A stretch of 64,000 bases of DNA from JACDAN01 sp963827705 (GTDB lineage: Bacteria; Actinomycetota; Thermoleophilia; Gaiellales; Gaiellaceae): contig CAWHBN010000010.1 in assembly GCA_963827705.1 (NCBI GenBank), forward strand, positions 124,001 to 188,000. Reading direction: 5' to 3'. Under the pieces are notes generated by a model that was given only the letters and a program-made list of their open reading frames with translations, was not told the origin of the DNA and did not search any database. The first letter of the stretch is position 1; every line of letters begins with the position of its first letter. A program made the translations under genes and the position numbers. Shown one piece after another: positions 15,825 to 25,630 of this stretch.

Positions 15825-15907
15825 GGACGGAAACTAGCTTCGCTACGCGGCGAGCGGAACGCCTTGCTCTCGCGCTCGACTGAGCGCCTGCGCGGGGCGG
15901 ATCCCTC

Positions 15908-16297
15908 CTAAGGCGCGCTGCGCTCGGCCGTGAGGAACTCGAAGAGCGAGCGGTAGCCGCCGACGACGGAGGCGATGTCGCCCGGATCGACGGGCTCGTC
16001 GCGCTCGAGGCGGTCGACCACCTCCTTGCCCGCGACGTACTCGGCGAGCAGCTCGGGATCGGCGCCTTCGGTCGCGGCGAGATCATCGTCGAGGAGCCCG
16101 CGCGCCTGCAGCATCCGGACGATCAGGTCGTGGAGCTCGGGCAGCGTCTCGGCCGGAGCGTCGCGGACGAGCGGCTCGAGCTGCTGCCACTCGGTCTTCC
16201 CAGCCGTGTCGATCGAGCCCTGGTTCGGCCACGACCGGACTGTCGCCGCGTTCGGGCGCTTTGAAACCTCCGACGACCGCCATAGACTTGCGCGCAC
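15908..16297 (-). CDS. Acidic protein of unknown function, start uncertain
   Basis: Up to 129 residues. The part from about residue 35 (TEWQQLEPLVRDAPAETLPELHDLIVRML) looks like a real acidic helical protein, ending in SVVGGYRSLFEFLTAERSAP. No family is recognised. The only ordinary start in this frame is GTG 16297, which would abut the purD start back to back. An ATG at 16283 is in the next frame and reads MAVVGGFK up to an AAA run at about 16262. If one A there is extra, that ATG would join this frame, which matches the single-base insertions seen in other genes. The N-terminus should therefore be treated as unresolved. Confidence 0.55.
   Translation of the reverse strand: MRASLWRSSEVSKRPNAATVRSWPNQGSIDTAGKTEWQQLEPLVRDAPAETLPELHDLIVRMLQARGLLDDDLAATEGADPELLAEYVAGKEVVDRLERDEPVDPGDIASVVGGYRSLFEFLTAERSAP
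16283..16288 (+). promoter_or_regulatory. Possible -10 box (TAGACT) for purD
   Basis: TAGACT lies 9 bases before GTG 16298, slightly farther than the 6-7 bases at other leaderless genes here. It falls inside the possible N-terminal coding part of the divergent minus-strand gene. Confidence 0.35.
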
Positions 16298-17516
16298 GTG
16301 AGGGTGCTCTTGATCGGCTCAGGCGGCCGCGAGCACGCGCTTGCATGGAAGCTGCGGCAGAGCTCTCGTCTCGACGAGCTCCACGCCGCACCGGGGAATC
16401 CCGGGATCGCGGGCCTCGGGGAGTGCCACCCGGTCCGCGCGGAGGACGGCGAGGGCCTACTCGACCTCGCCCGCGCGCTCGATGCCGACCTCGTCGTGGT
16501 CGGCCCGGAGGCACCGCTCGTGTCGGGCGTGGCCGACGAGCTTCGCCACGCGGGTGTCCGGGTCTTCGGCCCGGGCCGCGAGGCGGCGAGGATCGAGGGA
16601 TCGAAGACGTTCGCCAAGGAGGTGATGCGCGCCGCCGGAGTTCCGACCGCCAAGAACCTGGCAGTCGCCCGCCCTCCTTGTGTCGTGAAGGTCGATGGGC
16701 TCGCCGCCGGGAAAGGGCGTCTTCGTCTGCCCGGATCAGCCATCCCTGGACGAGGCGCTGGGGTCCGTCGCCAGGCTCGGCCAGCCGCTCGTGATCGAGG
16801 AGCTGCTGGAGGGCGAGGAGGTGTCGCTGTTCGCGCTCGCCGACGGCCGCAGCGCGGTCGGGCTCGCTCCGGCCCGCGATTACAAGCGAATCGGCGACGG
16901 CGACACCGGCCCGAACACCGGCGGCATGGGCGCCTACTCGCCCGTGACGGGCATGTCGGCGGCAGACGCCGAGGAGCTGCTCGAGACGGTGCACCGGCCC
17001 GTGCTCGCCGAGCTCGCGGCTCGCGGCTCCCCCTTCGTCGGTCTCCTCTACGCCGGGCTGATGCTGACCGAAGCCGGGCCGAGGGTCCTCGAATTCAACT
17101 GCCGCTTCGGCGACCCCGAGACGCAGGCGATCCTGCCGCGCATCGACGGGGACCTGCTCGAAGCGCTCGAGGCAGCGACCGTCGGCGACTTGGGTGGCAC
17201 GACGATCAGCGCCAGCGACGATGCGGCGGTCACCGTGGTGCTCGCCTCGCGCGACTATCCCGAGCGCGGCGACTCGGGAACGCCGATCGAAGGCGCCGAC
17301 GAGGCGGCGGCGGGCGCGCTCGTCTTCCACGCCGGAACCGCTGTGCACGGTGGGCGGCTGGTGACGAACGGAGGGCGCGTGCTGAACGTGACCGGCCTGG
17401 GCCCGACGCTCGACTCCGCCCGTGAGACTGCGTACGCGGCGTGCGCCTCGATCTCCTTCGACGGCATGCAGTACCGTCGAGACATCGCCGCAAGGACAGC
17501 AGACGTTGCGACCTGA
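16298..17516 (+). CDS. purD: Phosphoribosylamine-glycine ligase, frameshifted
   Basis: The N-terminal half (MRVLLIGSGGREHALAWKL to VVKVDGLAAGKG) and the C-terminal half (GVFVCPDQPSLDEAL to the stop at 17516) are the two parts of one ATP-grasp GAR synthetase but lie in different frames. Removing one G from the run at 16715-16717 joins them as AAGKGVFV and gives about 405 residues, shorter than the usual ~420-430. Key motifs are present in order: GREHALAWK, PGNPGIAG, VVGPEAPLV, DYKRIGDGDTGPNTGGMGAY and LEFNCRFGDPETQ. It adds glycine to phosphoribosylamine. If the extra base is real, purD is inactive, which would be unexpected for the second step of the pathway. Confidence 0.88.
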
Positions 17517-17991
17517 GACGCAGACAGAGCCGTTCCTCGAGCTGGTCGAGTTCGCCGAGCGCGGGCCGCTCGTCGGGATCCTCGTGGGGTCGGAGTCGGA
17601 CCGGGAGCGGATGGAGCCCGCGCTGCAGGAGCTCGACGACCGCGGAATCACACACGAGTTCCACGTCCTCTCCGCTCACCGCGATCCTCGGGCGGTCGCG
17701 GAGTACGCCTCGACCGCCGCCCTGCGCGGAGTTCGCGTGATCATCGCCGGCGCCGGCATGGCGGCGGCGCTTCCGGGGGTCGTCGCCTCGTACTCGGAGC
17801 TGCCGGTGATCGGCGTCCCCTTGAGGTCGAGCAAGAGCGTCGGCGACGGGATGGACGCCTTGCTTTCCATCGTCCAGATGCCCCCCGGCGTTCCCGTCGC
17901 GTGCGTCTCGATCGACGGCGCCCGAAATGCGGCGATCCTCGCCGCCCGGATCCTCGCCCAGGGCGGCGGCCTGCCCGCGTCCGAGGCCTGA
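17506..17991 (+). CDS. purE: 5-(carboxyamino)imidazole ribonucleotide mutase, class I PurE
   Basis: About 161 residues. The PurE core is present: VGILVGSESDRERM (nucleotide-binding SDxxxM), EFHVLSAHRDP (the SAHR/TP motif) and IIAGAGMAAALPGVVAS. It shifts the carboxylate from N5-CAIR to give CAIR. The TTG 17506 start has an AAGGAC site about 9 bases upstream and overlaps the purD stop by 11 bases. GTG 17422 is an in-frame but less likely alternative. No purK is found in the window, although class I PurE normally works with PurK in bacteria. Confidence 0.92.
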   Translation: MRPETQTEPFLELVEFAERGPLVGILVGSESDRERMEPALQELDDRGITHEFHVLSAHRDPRAVAEYASTAALRGVRVIIAGAGMAAALPGVVASYSELPVIGVPLRSSKSVGDGMDALLSIVQMPPGVPVACVSIDGARNAAILAARILAQGGGLPASEA

Positions 17992-18023
17992 GAATCGCCT
18001 CGGGCGTCGGCCTGAGGGCTGTG

Positions 18024-18029
18024 TAGAGT
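18024..18029 (+). promoter_or_regulatory. -10 box (TAGAGT) for purB
   Basis: TAGAGT, a 7-base gap, then GTG 18037, with no ribosome site in between. This gives purB-purC-purS-purQ its own start point 33 bases after purE ends. Confidence 0.5.
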
Positions 18030-18036
18030 CGGATCG

Positions 18037-19354
18037 GTGATCGCCCGCTACTCGCGCCCGGCCATGGCTCGTGTCTGGTCGGACGAGAGCAAGCTTGCGC
18101 GCTGGCTCGAGGTCGAGCTGGCGGCGCTCGACGGGTGGGCCTCGGTCGGGGCGGTTCCGGAGGAAGCGGCGCAGGAGATCCGGGCGCGTGCGGAGGCGCC
18201 AACGCCCGAGCGGGTCGCGGAGATCGAGGAGCGGACGCAGCACGACGTCGCTGCTTTCGTGGACGCGGTTGCGGAGCCCCTGGGGCCGGTCGGGCGCTGG
18301 TTCCATTTCGGGCTGACGTCGTCCGACGTCCTCGACACCGCGCTGTCGCTTCAGATCCGGGAAGCGGGGGCGCTGATCCTCGAGGGCATCGAACGCGCGC
18401 TCGCGGCCGTCCTCGAGCAGGCCGAACGCCATCGCAGGACGTTGATGATGGGGCGGACACATGGCGTGCATGCCGAGCCGACGACGTTCGGGCTCAAGCT
18501 GGCGGGCTGGGCGTGGGAGCTCGACCGGGACCGGACGCGCGTCGAACGCGCGCTCGAGGGGCTTCGCGTCGGCAAGCTCTCCGGCGCCGTCGGAACGTAC
18601 TCGGCGATCGACCCCGAGGTCGAACGACTGGCGTGCGAGCGGCTCGGACTGGAGCCGGCGCCGTCGTCCACGCAGATCCTCCAGCGCGACCGGCACGCGG
18701 AGCTCCTTGCCGCGCTGGCCGTCACCGCCGCGTCGCTGGAGAAGTTCGCCCTCGAGATCCGTCACCTCGCGCGGACCGAGGTTCGGGAGGTCGAGGAGCC
18801 GTTCGGCCGCGGTCAGAAGGGCTCATCGGCGATGCCGCACAAGCGCAACCCGATCGTCGCCGAGCGCATCTGCGGGCTTGCCCGCGTCGTCCGCGGCGCA
18901 GCTCTCGTCGGACTCGAGAACGTCGCGCTGTGGCACGAGCGCGACATCTCGCACTCGTCCGCCGAGCGGGTCGTCGTGCCCGACGCGTTCCTGGCGCTCG
19001 ACTACATGCTCGACCGCTTCGCCTGGCTCGTCGAGGGCCTGGTCGTGCGGCCCGAGCGCATGCGCCGCAATCTCGAGGCGAGTCACAGCCTCTTCTTCAG
19101 CCAGCGCCTGCTGCTGGCCCTCGTCGAGAGCGGCCTGGAGCGCTCCACGGCCTACGAGCTCGTCCAGCGAAACGCCATGCGCGCCTGGGAGGAGGAGCAG
19201 GACTTTCCCGACCTCGTCCGTTCCGACTCCGCGATCTCCGCCCAGCTCGATGCCGCTGCACTCGACGCTGTCTTCGATCTCGAGGCCTACACCCGCCACG
19301 TCGACGTCGTCTTCGACCGCCTGTCCGCCCTCAGCCCAAAGGAGGAGCCCATCC

Positions 19355-19362
<8 letters not shown>
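18037..19362 (+). CDS. purB: Adenylosuccinate lyase
   Basis: 441 residues of the fumarase/aspartase superfamily. It cleaves SAICAR to AICAR plus fumarate and adenylosuccinate to AMP plus fumarate. Motifs: start IARYSRPAMARVWSDESK, the TSSDVLDTALS segment, MMGRTHGVHAEPTTFG with the catalytic His, and the superfamily signature GSSAMPHKRNP with the flexible catalytic Ser loop. GTG 18037 is supported by the -10 box. The gene overlaps purC by 8 bases. Confidence 0.96.
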
Positions 19363-20208
<846 letters not shown>

Positions 20209-20212
<4 letters not shown>

Positions 20213-20454
20213 GGGCGACCGTGCTCGTTCGCCCGAAGCCGGGCATCCTCGATCCGCAGGGTCAGGCGGTCGAGAGCTCGCTCCGGCAGCTCGGCTTTCC
20301 CGTCGGCGATGCGCGCGTCGGCCGCGTCGTCGATCTCGAGGTGGAGTCGGCCGACCCGGCCACGGCACGCGCCGAGGTCGAGCGGATGTGCGAGCAGCTC
20401 CTCGCCAACCCGTTGATCGAGAGCTACGAGATCGAGCTCGAGGGCGCTTCGTGA
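20209..20454 (+). CDS. purS: Phosphoribosylformylglycinamidine synthase subunit PurS
   Basis: 81 residues, normal size for the small subunit that bridges PurQ and small-type PurL in Gram-positive and actinobacterial FGAM synthase. It starts MRATVLVRPKPGILDPQGQAVE and carries the conserved GRVVDLEVE and MCEQLLANPLIESYEIE. It lies between purC and purQ with 4-base overlaps on both sides. Its partner purL is not adjacent but begins at 63680. Confidence 0.95.
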
Positions 20455-21128
20455 GCAAGCCGAGGATCGCGGTCGTCGCCTTCCCCGGCTCGAACGACGA
20501 CCGGGATGCGCTGCATGCGCTCGAGGCGCTCGGCGCGGAGGCGGTCGCCGTGTGGCACGCCGACGAGCACCTTCCCGACGTCGCAGGGGTGGTCCTCCCC
20601 GGCGGGTTCTCGTACGGTGACTACCTTCGGTGCGGCGCCATCGCCCGCTTCTCGCCGGCGATGCGAGCGGTCTCCGAGTTCGCCGCGAGCGGCGGTCCCG
20701 TGCTCGGGATCTGCAACGGCTTCCAGATCCTCTGCGAGGCGGGCCTGCTCCCCGGCGCGCTGCGGCCGAACGCGTCGCTCTCATTCGTTTGTCGTGATGT
20801 CGATCTCCGCGTCGAGCGCACGGACACGCCGTTCACCGCGCTCTGCGAAGCGGACCAGATCCTCACGATCCCGATCAAGCACGGGGAGGGCTGCTGGTTC
20901 GCGGACGACGGGCTCCTCGCCGAGCTCGAGGCGAACGGGCAGATCGTCCTCCGTTACGAGGACAACCCGAACGGCTCGGTCGCAGACGTCGCCGGCGTCG
21001 TGAACGCGGAGCGCAACGTCATGGGTCTCATGCCGCATCCCGAGCATGCGGTCGATCCCCTGCTGGGCTCCACGGACGGCGCGCTCATCCTCCGCGGCCT
21101 GCGTCGAGGCCGCGCGAGATCGCTCTGA
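20451..21128 (+). CDS. purQ: Phosphoribosylformylglycinamidine synthase glutaminase subunit PurQ
   Basis: 225 residues of the class I glutamine amidotransferase type. The nucleophile C88 is in GICNGFQILCEAG, the oxyanion strand is VVLPGGFSYGDYLRCGA, and the His-Glu pair is in LMPHPEHAVD. It releases ammonia for PurL. GTG 20451 overlaps the purS stop (GTGA). It is the last purine gene of this block, and a minus-strand gene follows 16 bases later. Confidence 0.95.
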   Translation: MSKPRIAVVAFPGSNDDRDALHALEALGAEAVAVWHADEHLPDVAGVVLPGGFSYGDYLRCGAIARFSPAMRAVSEFAASGGPVLGICNGFQILCEAGLLPGALRPNASLSFVCRDVDLRVERTDTPFTALCEADQILTIPIKHGEGCWFADDGLLAELEANGQIVLRYEDNPNGSVADVAGVVNAERNVMGLMPHPEHAVDPLLGSTDGALILRGLRRGRARSL

Positions 21129-21144
21129 TGGTCGAAGTACGCGT

Positions 21145-21423
21145 CTAGGCGAGCTCACCTCCCCCAACGAATCCGAGGGCCGCCGCGAGCGAGGGGTGGT
21201 CGCCGAGGCGGTCCCGCAGCCGCTCGAGGTCGGCACCACGGAGCGTCACCGGCCCTCGCCGAGCCGTTCCGTCCGTCGTGTAGGCGAAGCGCACGAGCCA
21301 GTTGCCCTTGTCGTCCTCGAGCAGCTGGACGACGGAAGCGAAGCGCTTCTGTCCGGCCCGCTGCGGCAGCGTGACCTCCTCGAGCAGCTTGGCGGTTCCC
21401 CAGGCGGTCGTGATCTTGGTCAT
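21145..21423 (-). CDS. Small conserved-looking protein of unknown function
   Basis: 92 residues with a beta-rich first half (TKITTAWGTAKLLEEVTLPQ, NWLVRFAYTTDG) and a helical second half (LERLRDRLGDHPSLAAALGF). No family is recognised. The start is supported by a minus-strand TAGCGT box (21430-21435) 6 bases before the ATG. Codon use and length make it a credible gene. Nothing in the sequence indicates its role. Confidence 0.7.
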   Translation of the reverse strand: MTKITTAWGTAKLLEEVTLPQRAGQKRFASVVQLLEDDKGNWLVRFAYTTDGTARRGPVTLRGADLERLRDRLGDHPSLAAALGFVGGGELA

Positions 21424-21488
21424 GCCGCGACGCTAGCCCGGAAAACCGCGCGCGTGGGCCACTCGTCTGTGACGAAAGTGCGCCGGCT

Positions 21489-22538
21489 TCAGGCGAGGCG
21501 GCGGAACCCGACCCGATCCGTCCGCGGGTCGAGCGGGCTCGCCTCGAGCCCGGACGCCACCGGCGTCAGGTTGAAGCCGCCTGGCGCCACGTCGTTCGAC
21601 GAGTCCGGGTGGAAGAGCGAGGCGAGGTACTGGATGTGGCCGCGTCCCACGCCGAGCTCGAACTGCCCGCCGCCGTACATCCCGATGCCGTTCTCGGCGC
21701 AGTAGTCGTACGTCGCGAACAGCCTCTCGACCGACCCGAAGCGCGAGGGCTTGACGTTGATCGTCCGAGGTGGGAACGGAAGGCTTTCGATGTCCGCGAC
21801 GGAGTGGATGGGTGCGTCCCAGGTGATCCGGTCGCGGTGCGACTCGAGGACCGCGTCCGTCTCCTCGGTCAATGCCGGATCCTCGATCCACGCTTCGGGG
21901 AAGCCGTCGGCGACCCTTCGGTAGAGCTCTGCGTCGGGCGGGTTGTCCACGACGGTTCCGGAGTACTGGCCCTTCAGGTCGACGACGTCCACGCGGTCGA
22001 GCTCACCCAGCTCGGCGACGAGCTCGGCCGACCAGTCGGGCACGGGGTCGAGCTTCAACCGCATCTCGGCGTAGCCGGCCAGCAGGTCCCGGATCGGCGC
22101 CGTCGTCGAGGGCTCACCCAGTCGGAGCGAGACGACGAATCGGACCGGCTGTGGCGAGCGGTCGAGCGCATCCGCCAGTGACCGCCCTGCCTGCCGCAGC
22201 GAGAGATCCAACGCTGCGCTCTCGAACGCCCAGCGACGGTAGTCGCGGAAGGCGTCCATTCCAGGCGGCTCGGGCCACATGTCCAGGCCGTCGAGATGCT
22301 CCGAGAACGAACGGATCGTCCATTCGCCCTCGAGTGGGAGCGGAGGAGCGGCTCGAAGGCTGTCGTGCGCCGCGCCGTCATAGGTCACGTCCTCGCCGAT
22401 GCCCTCCGCACCGCTGCCGCGCAGCCTGACCTGCGTCGTCGTCCGGACGAACTCACTCGAGACGGCCCGTTCCAGCTGCTCCAGCTCACAGCTCTCGACG
22501 AGCAGCGGCAGGTCTGCAACCCGATCGAAGGTGGACAC
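21489..22538 (-). CDS. Enolase-superfamily enzyme (muconate lactonising/OSBS-like)
   Basis: About 349 residues with the two-domain fold of the superfamily: capping domain first, then a barrel. The barrel shows the expected ordered residues: a base Lys in MRLKLDP, the metal Asp in VVDLKGQY, Glu in WIEDP, Asp in TWDAP and the second Lys in INVKPSRFGS. The substrate cannot be inferred. Dipeptide epimerase, muconate cycloisomerase and o-succinylbenzoate synthase are all possible. GTG 22538 (VSTFDRV) is preferred over the frame opening at 22592, which would run into the divergent lipoprotein gene starting at 22540. The two start codons are a single base apart. Confidence 0.8.
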   Translation of the reverse strand: MSTFDRVADLPLLVESCELEQLERAVSSEFVRTTTQVRLRGSGAEGIGEDVTYDGAAHDSLRAAPPLPLEGEWTIRSFSEHLDGLDMWPEPPGMDAFRDYRRWAFESAALDLSLRQAGRSLADALDRSPQPVRFVVSLRLGEPSTTAPIRDLLAGYAEMRLKLDPVPDWSAELVAELGELDRVDVVDLKGQYSGTVVDNPPDAELYRRVADGFPEAWIEDPALTEETDAVLESHRDRITWDAPIHSVADIESLPFPPRTINVKPSRFGSVERLFATYDYCAENGIGMYGGGQFELGVGRGHIQYLASLFHPDSSNDVAPGGFNLTPVASGLEASPLDPRTDRVGFRRLA

Positions 22539-22539
22539 A

Positions 22540-22995
22540 ATGGCGAGTATGTCGATGCGGGCGCTTCTCACGGCGGCCCTCCTGACCGCCATCGCCGGCT
22601 GCGGCAGCGACGAGCGGCCCGAGGTTCGGCTCCTCGCCCCGGCCGGGATCGTCTCGGACGCGGACGCCGCCCGTTTCGAGCGGGAAACGGACTGTCGTGT
22701 CGACCTCCGGGTCTACGACGCGAACGAGGACCTCGGGCCGATCGCGAAGCGGCGAGACAGCGACGCCATCGCGGCTCCCACACGGGACGGAGAGACCGCG
22801 CACGTCACGGACGAGATGGCCCGTCTGACCCTGAAGGACGGGGTCGTCGTCACGGTCCCGACTCGACTCGCAGCCGCGCTCGACCCTGTCGAGACCCAGC
22901 CGGCCGGGCAGCGGCGGCTGACGTGGACGATCCGGGAAGAGGGCGACAACGACGACTGCGCCCGCCGCTGGATCGCCTACGCGACCTCCCAGTAG
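22540..22995 (+). CDS. Small lipoprotein resembling the N-terminal part of PotD
   Basis: About 151 residues. A lipoprotein signal (MRALLTAALLTAIAGC) is followed by a short domain, including FERETDCRVDLRVYDANEDL, that resembles the first lobe of PotD-type polyamine-binding proteins (their FEKETG...FDSNEEL). The second lobe is absent. Two further Cys (TDCRV and DDCARRW) could pair. Three in-frame ATGs (22540, 22549, 22555) are possible starts. The gene is divergent from the enolase-like gene and its end overlaps the convergent saccharopine-dehydrogenase-like gene by 19 bases. The binding role is inferred from the resemblance and the nearby transporters. Confidence 0.65.
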   Translation: MASMSMRALLTAALLTAIAGCGSDERPEVRLLAPAGIVSDADAARFERETDCRVDLRVYDANEDLGPIAKRRDSDAIAAPTRDGETAHVTDEMARLTLKDGVVVTVPTRLAAALDPVETQPAGQRRLTWTIREEGDNDDCARRWIAYATSQ

Positions 22996-23966
22996 ACCTC
23001 GGTGTCGAGGAGCGCGAGAAAGCCGTCCGGATCGGACACGGCGCCTTCCGGCGGCAACGCGCCCGAGAACCGCAGCCGGCCCTCGGCCAGCTCGACCGCC
23101 GCCCGTGCCGCCGGCTCCGACGTCGAGCGCGCGGAGCCGCCGCGGGTGAGCGTCCACCCCACGACGCGCCTCGTCTCGCCCAGCAGTTCGACGAGATGGA
23201 CCGCGACCGACTCCTCGGACTGCTCGTAGGGCTGAGGCTCCTCCCCCTCCTCCAGCGCGAGCAGCTTCTCGAGCAGCCCCGGCGCGAGGCAGAGCCGGAA
23301 CGACGCAGAGTCGAGCGACGGGAAGGCACCGGGCAGCGTGCGGAGCTCCGAGTGGAGCGTGTAGATGCCCTTCGCGCGGCCGACCGGCTCCGGCAGCTCA
23401 CGCTCGGATTCGCCGGAGAGCGGCTCCACCTCACGTACCTCGCCACCCTCGACGACGACCGGCCGCAGGTGCAGCTCGTCCAGCAGCGTCCGGACCGAGT
23501 ACGGCGCCGGGAACGGATGCTCCGCCGCGGCGGGGTCGCGCGCAGCCGCCCAGATCTCCAGAGACCGGGGCTCCTCCCCGAGCCTCTGCGCTGCCGCCGC
23601 CGTCAGCAGGTTCGTCTTGCCGGGCGCCGAGCCCATCCCCAGCAGCGCACCCAGCCCCGCCGCCCGGAACTCCTTGTCGAGCCCGAGCTGCTCGCTCGTG
23701 ACGTGGTAGAGGCCGCCGAGGTCGACGTAGTGGACCCCTGCCGCAAGCGCGCCGTGCATGACCGGAAGGTTGAGGCGGTAGTCAGCGCAGTTGACGACGA
23801 CCGAGCAGCCGTCCAGCCCGCGGGCGACCGAGGCCGGATCGGAAGCGTCGAGCGCCTCATCCCCCGAGAGCCGCGCATCACGCCGCACGAACGGCGCGCC
23901 CCACTCCTCGAGGAAGCTGGCGACGCGCCGGCCGATCGTCCCGGAGGCTCCAACGACGGCGATCAT
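22977..23966 (-). CDS. Saccharopine-dehydrogenase-family NAD(P)-binding protein
   Basis: 329 residues. The N-terminal Rossmann motif is VVGASGTIGRRVASFL, followed by VVVNCADYRLNLPVMHGALAAG, HYVDLGG and a GMGSAPGKTNLL loop, the pattern of the saccharopine dehydrogenase/homospermidine-synthase-like superfamily. The substrate is unknown. In this setting, next to an amine oxidase, a polyamine or lysine-related reductive step is possible but unproven. It lies 18 bases downstream of the amine oxidase stop on the same strand and is probably co-transcribed with it. Confidence 0.78.
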   Translation of the reverse strand: MIAVVGASGTIGRRVASFLEEWGAPFVRRDARLSGDEALDASDPASVARGLDGCSVVVNCADYRLNLPVMHGALAAGVHYVDLGGLYHVTSEQLGLDKEFRAAGLGALLGMGSAPGKTNLLTAAAAQRLGEEPRSLEIWAAARDPAAAEHPFPAPYSVRTLLDELHLRPVVVEGGEVREVEPLSGESERELPEPVGRAKGIYTLHSELRTLPGAFPSLDSASFRLCLAPGLLEKLLALEEGEEPQPYEQSEESVAVHLVELLGETRRVVGWTLTRGGSARSTSEPAARAAVELAEGRLRFSGALPPEGAVSDPDGFLALLDTEVYWEVA

Positions 23967-23984
23967 CGCGTCGCAGTATCGCGC

Positions 23985-25523
23985 CTACTTCAGGTCCGCC
24001 AGGATCTCGTCTGCCGCTCTCTCCCCCGTCTCGACGGCGCCGTTCAGGTACCCCTGGAAGTCGACGGACGTGTGCTCGCCGGCGAAGTGGCAGTTCCCCT
24101 CGCGCTCGCCCTCCGCGCCGGCGAACTTCGTGTACTGCCCCACCTTCCAGTATGAGTACGAGCCCTTCGTCCACGGATAGGCCGGCCAGAAGTCGATTGT
24201 GGCGCGGCCGTTCCACTGGTTCGAAATGCCCGGAAGCACGGGGTCGAGCTGGCGGAGGAACTCCCTGGCGCGGGACGCGGGCGTGCCGAAGCCGAAGCTC
24301 GAGCCGATCGTCCCTCCGGTGTAGTCGACGAGGATTCCCGCTTTCCCGCTCTGCGCGCGAGTGACCTCCCAGGTGCTCTGGTAGCCGGTGTCGGCGTACG
24401 TCTCACCGTTGCGGTCCAACCCGTTCCAGTGGCGGGTCTTGAACTGGACGTGGAGCTTCGAGTTCGTCCCCATCCCGATCTCCCGGATCGCAGTCAGCTT
24501 GCGCTCGCTGAACCCGGCCTGCGAGATGTCGACCGACGACCGGAGGATCGAGAACGGCAGTGCCAGGATCACCCGATCGACCGCGACCGTCCGGGTGGTC
24601 GACCCTTGCCGGAACGTGAGCGTGTACGAGCCGTCGGCACGCAGCCGGATCGCGACGAGCTCCGATCCGACCGTGATCTGGCCGGCAAGCCGGTCGGCTA
24701 AGAGCGTCGTGATCTGGTCGTTGCCCCCGACGACGTGATACTTCTCATTCGAGGCGCCGAAGATGCGGAGCTGCCCGTGGCCGCGGTAGCCGAGGAGGTA
24801 CAGCAGGTTGAGGGAGCTCTGCCCGCTCGAATCGGCGCCGTACTCGATCGTGTAGGCGACGTCGAGGAGCTGGCCGAGCGGGGAGCTCATCCCGCCGGGA
24901 ACGCTCTCCTCGATCCAGTCGACGATCGACATCCGGTCGAGCTCCCGCCCGCGCGGCGTGGACATGTTGTAGAGCGTCGGGTAGCTCGCCGCCGAAATGT
25001 CCGAGTGGATCTTCTGCCAGACCAGCTTGAGGTCGTCCGTTGCCTGCGCGTACGAGTACGGCTTTCCGTCGAAGTAGTAGGTCGGCTCTGTGCCGTTCTC
25101 CTCGCCCTGAAGGAGATTGTCGAGCCGCAGCCCGAGCCCGCCGGCAAGCTGCCGGATCGCCGTATGGCCCTGGTCGATCAGCTCGCCGCCGTGCTCCGCG
25201 ATCTGGCCTTCTGCAAATTCCCCGCGGATCGTCCAACAGCGGCCGCCGACCCGGTCAGACGCCTCATGGACCTGGGCGTTGATCCCGGCCTGCTTCAGGC
25301 GGTAGGCCGCCGTCAGTCCTGCGAGCCCGGCGCCGACGACGACGATGCGCGGAGCAGCCGCCCCTTCGGCCGCCGCGATCAGCCGGCCGATGGTGGTGGT
25401 TCCCGCCGCGGCGACACCGAGCGCTCCGGTGTTCCGGAGCAAATCCCTTCGCGTGAGGCCGCGCTCCGCCGCCGCCTCGGCGGCGATCGTCTCGAGCGAC
25501 TGTGCGATCGGCGTGCGTGCCAT
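23985..25523 (-). CDS. Flavin monoamine oxidase with Tat-like signal
   Basis: 512 residues. The N-terminus carries twin Arg before a hydrophobic run (TRRDLLRNTGALGVAAAG), suggesting Tat export of a folded flavoprotein. The FAD-binding GAGLAGLTAAYRL is near residues 64-76, followed by the GGR motif (DRVGGRCW), and the C-terminal flavin loop AGEHTSVDFQGYLNGAVETGERAADEI ends the family pattern of amine oxidases. It should oxidise an amine such as putrescine or tyramine to aldehyde, ammonia and H2O2. The substrate is inferred from the adjacent polyamine transporters and GABA-type enzymes. It is divergent from the aminotransferase gene, with 107 bases between the starts. Confidence 0.88.
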   Translation of the reverse strand: MARTPIAQSLETIAAEAAAERGLTRRDLLRNTGALGVAAAGTTTIGRLIAAAEGAAAPRIVVVGAGLAGLTAAYRLKQAGINAQVHEASDRVGGRCWTIRGEFAEGQIAEHGGELIDQGHTAIRQLAGGLGLRLDNLLQGEENGTEPTYYFDGKPYSYAQATDDLKLVWQKIHSDISAASYPTLYNMSTPRGRELDRMSIVDWIEESVPGGMSSPLGQLLDVAYTIEYGADSSGQSSLNLLYLLGYRGHGQLRIFGASNEKYHVVGGNDQITTLLADRLAGQITVGSELVAIRLRADGSYTLTFRQGSTTRTVAVDRVILALPFSILRSSVDISQAGFSERKLTAIREIGMGTNSKLHVQFKTRHWNGLDRNGETYADTGYQSTWEVTRAQSGKAGILVDYTGGTIGSSFGFGTPASRAREFLRQLDPVLPGISNQWNGRATIDFWPAYPWTKGSYSYWKVGQYTKFAGAEGEREGNCHFAGEHTSVDFQGYLNGAVETGERAADEILADLK

Positions 25524-25630
25524 GAGAAGACCGCCTTCCTTCGAGTGCGACCGTGAGGATCATCGAGTCGGCCGGGAAGCGCAAGGGGTTTCCGGACGGA
25601 CACTTTGCGATCCTGCGAAAATGGCCGACC

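Noticed and set aside
16705..16725. Programmed ribosomal frameshift in purD
   Set aside because: The required +1 shift lies in a plain GGGAAAGGG context with no stop codon or structure noted, and the same single-base excess occurs in many unrelated genes here, so an insertion or consensus error is more likely.
16083..18765. Minus-strand frames of 511-522 residues over purD, purE and purB
   Set aside because: They are shadows of purine genes, although the first few codons of one (ATG 16283) may belong to the acidic gene at 15908.
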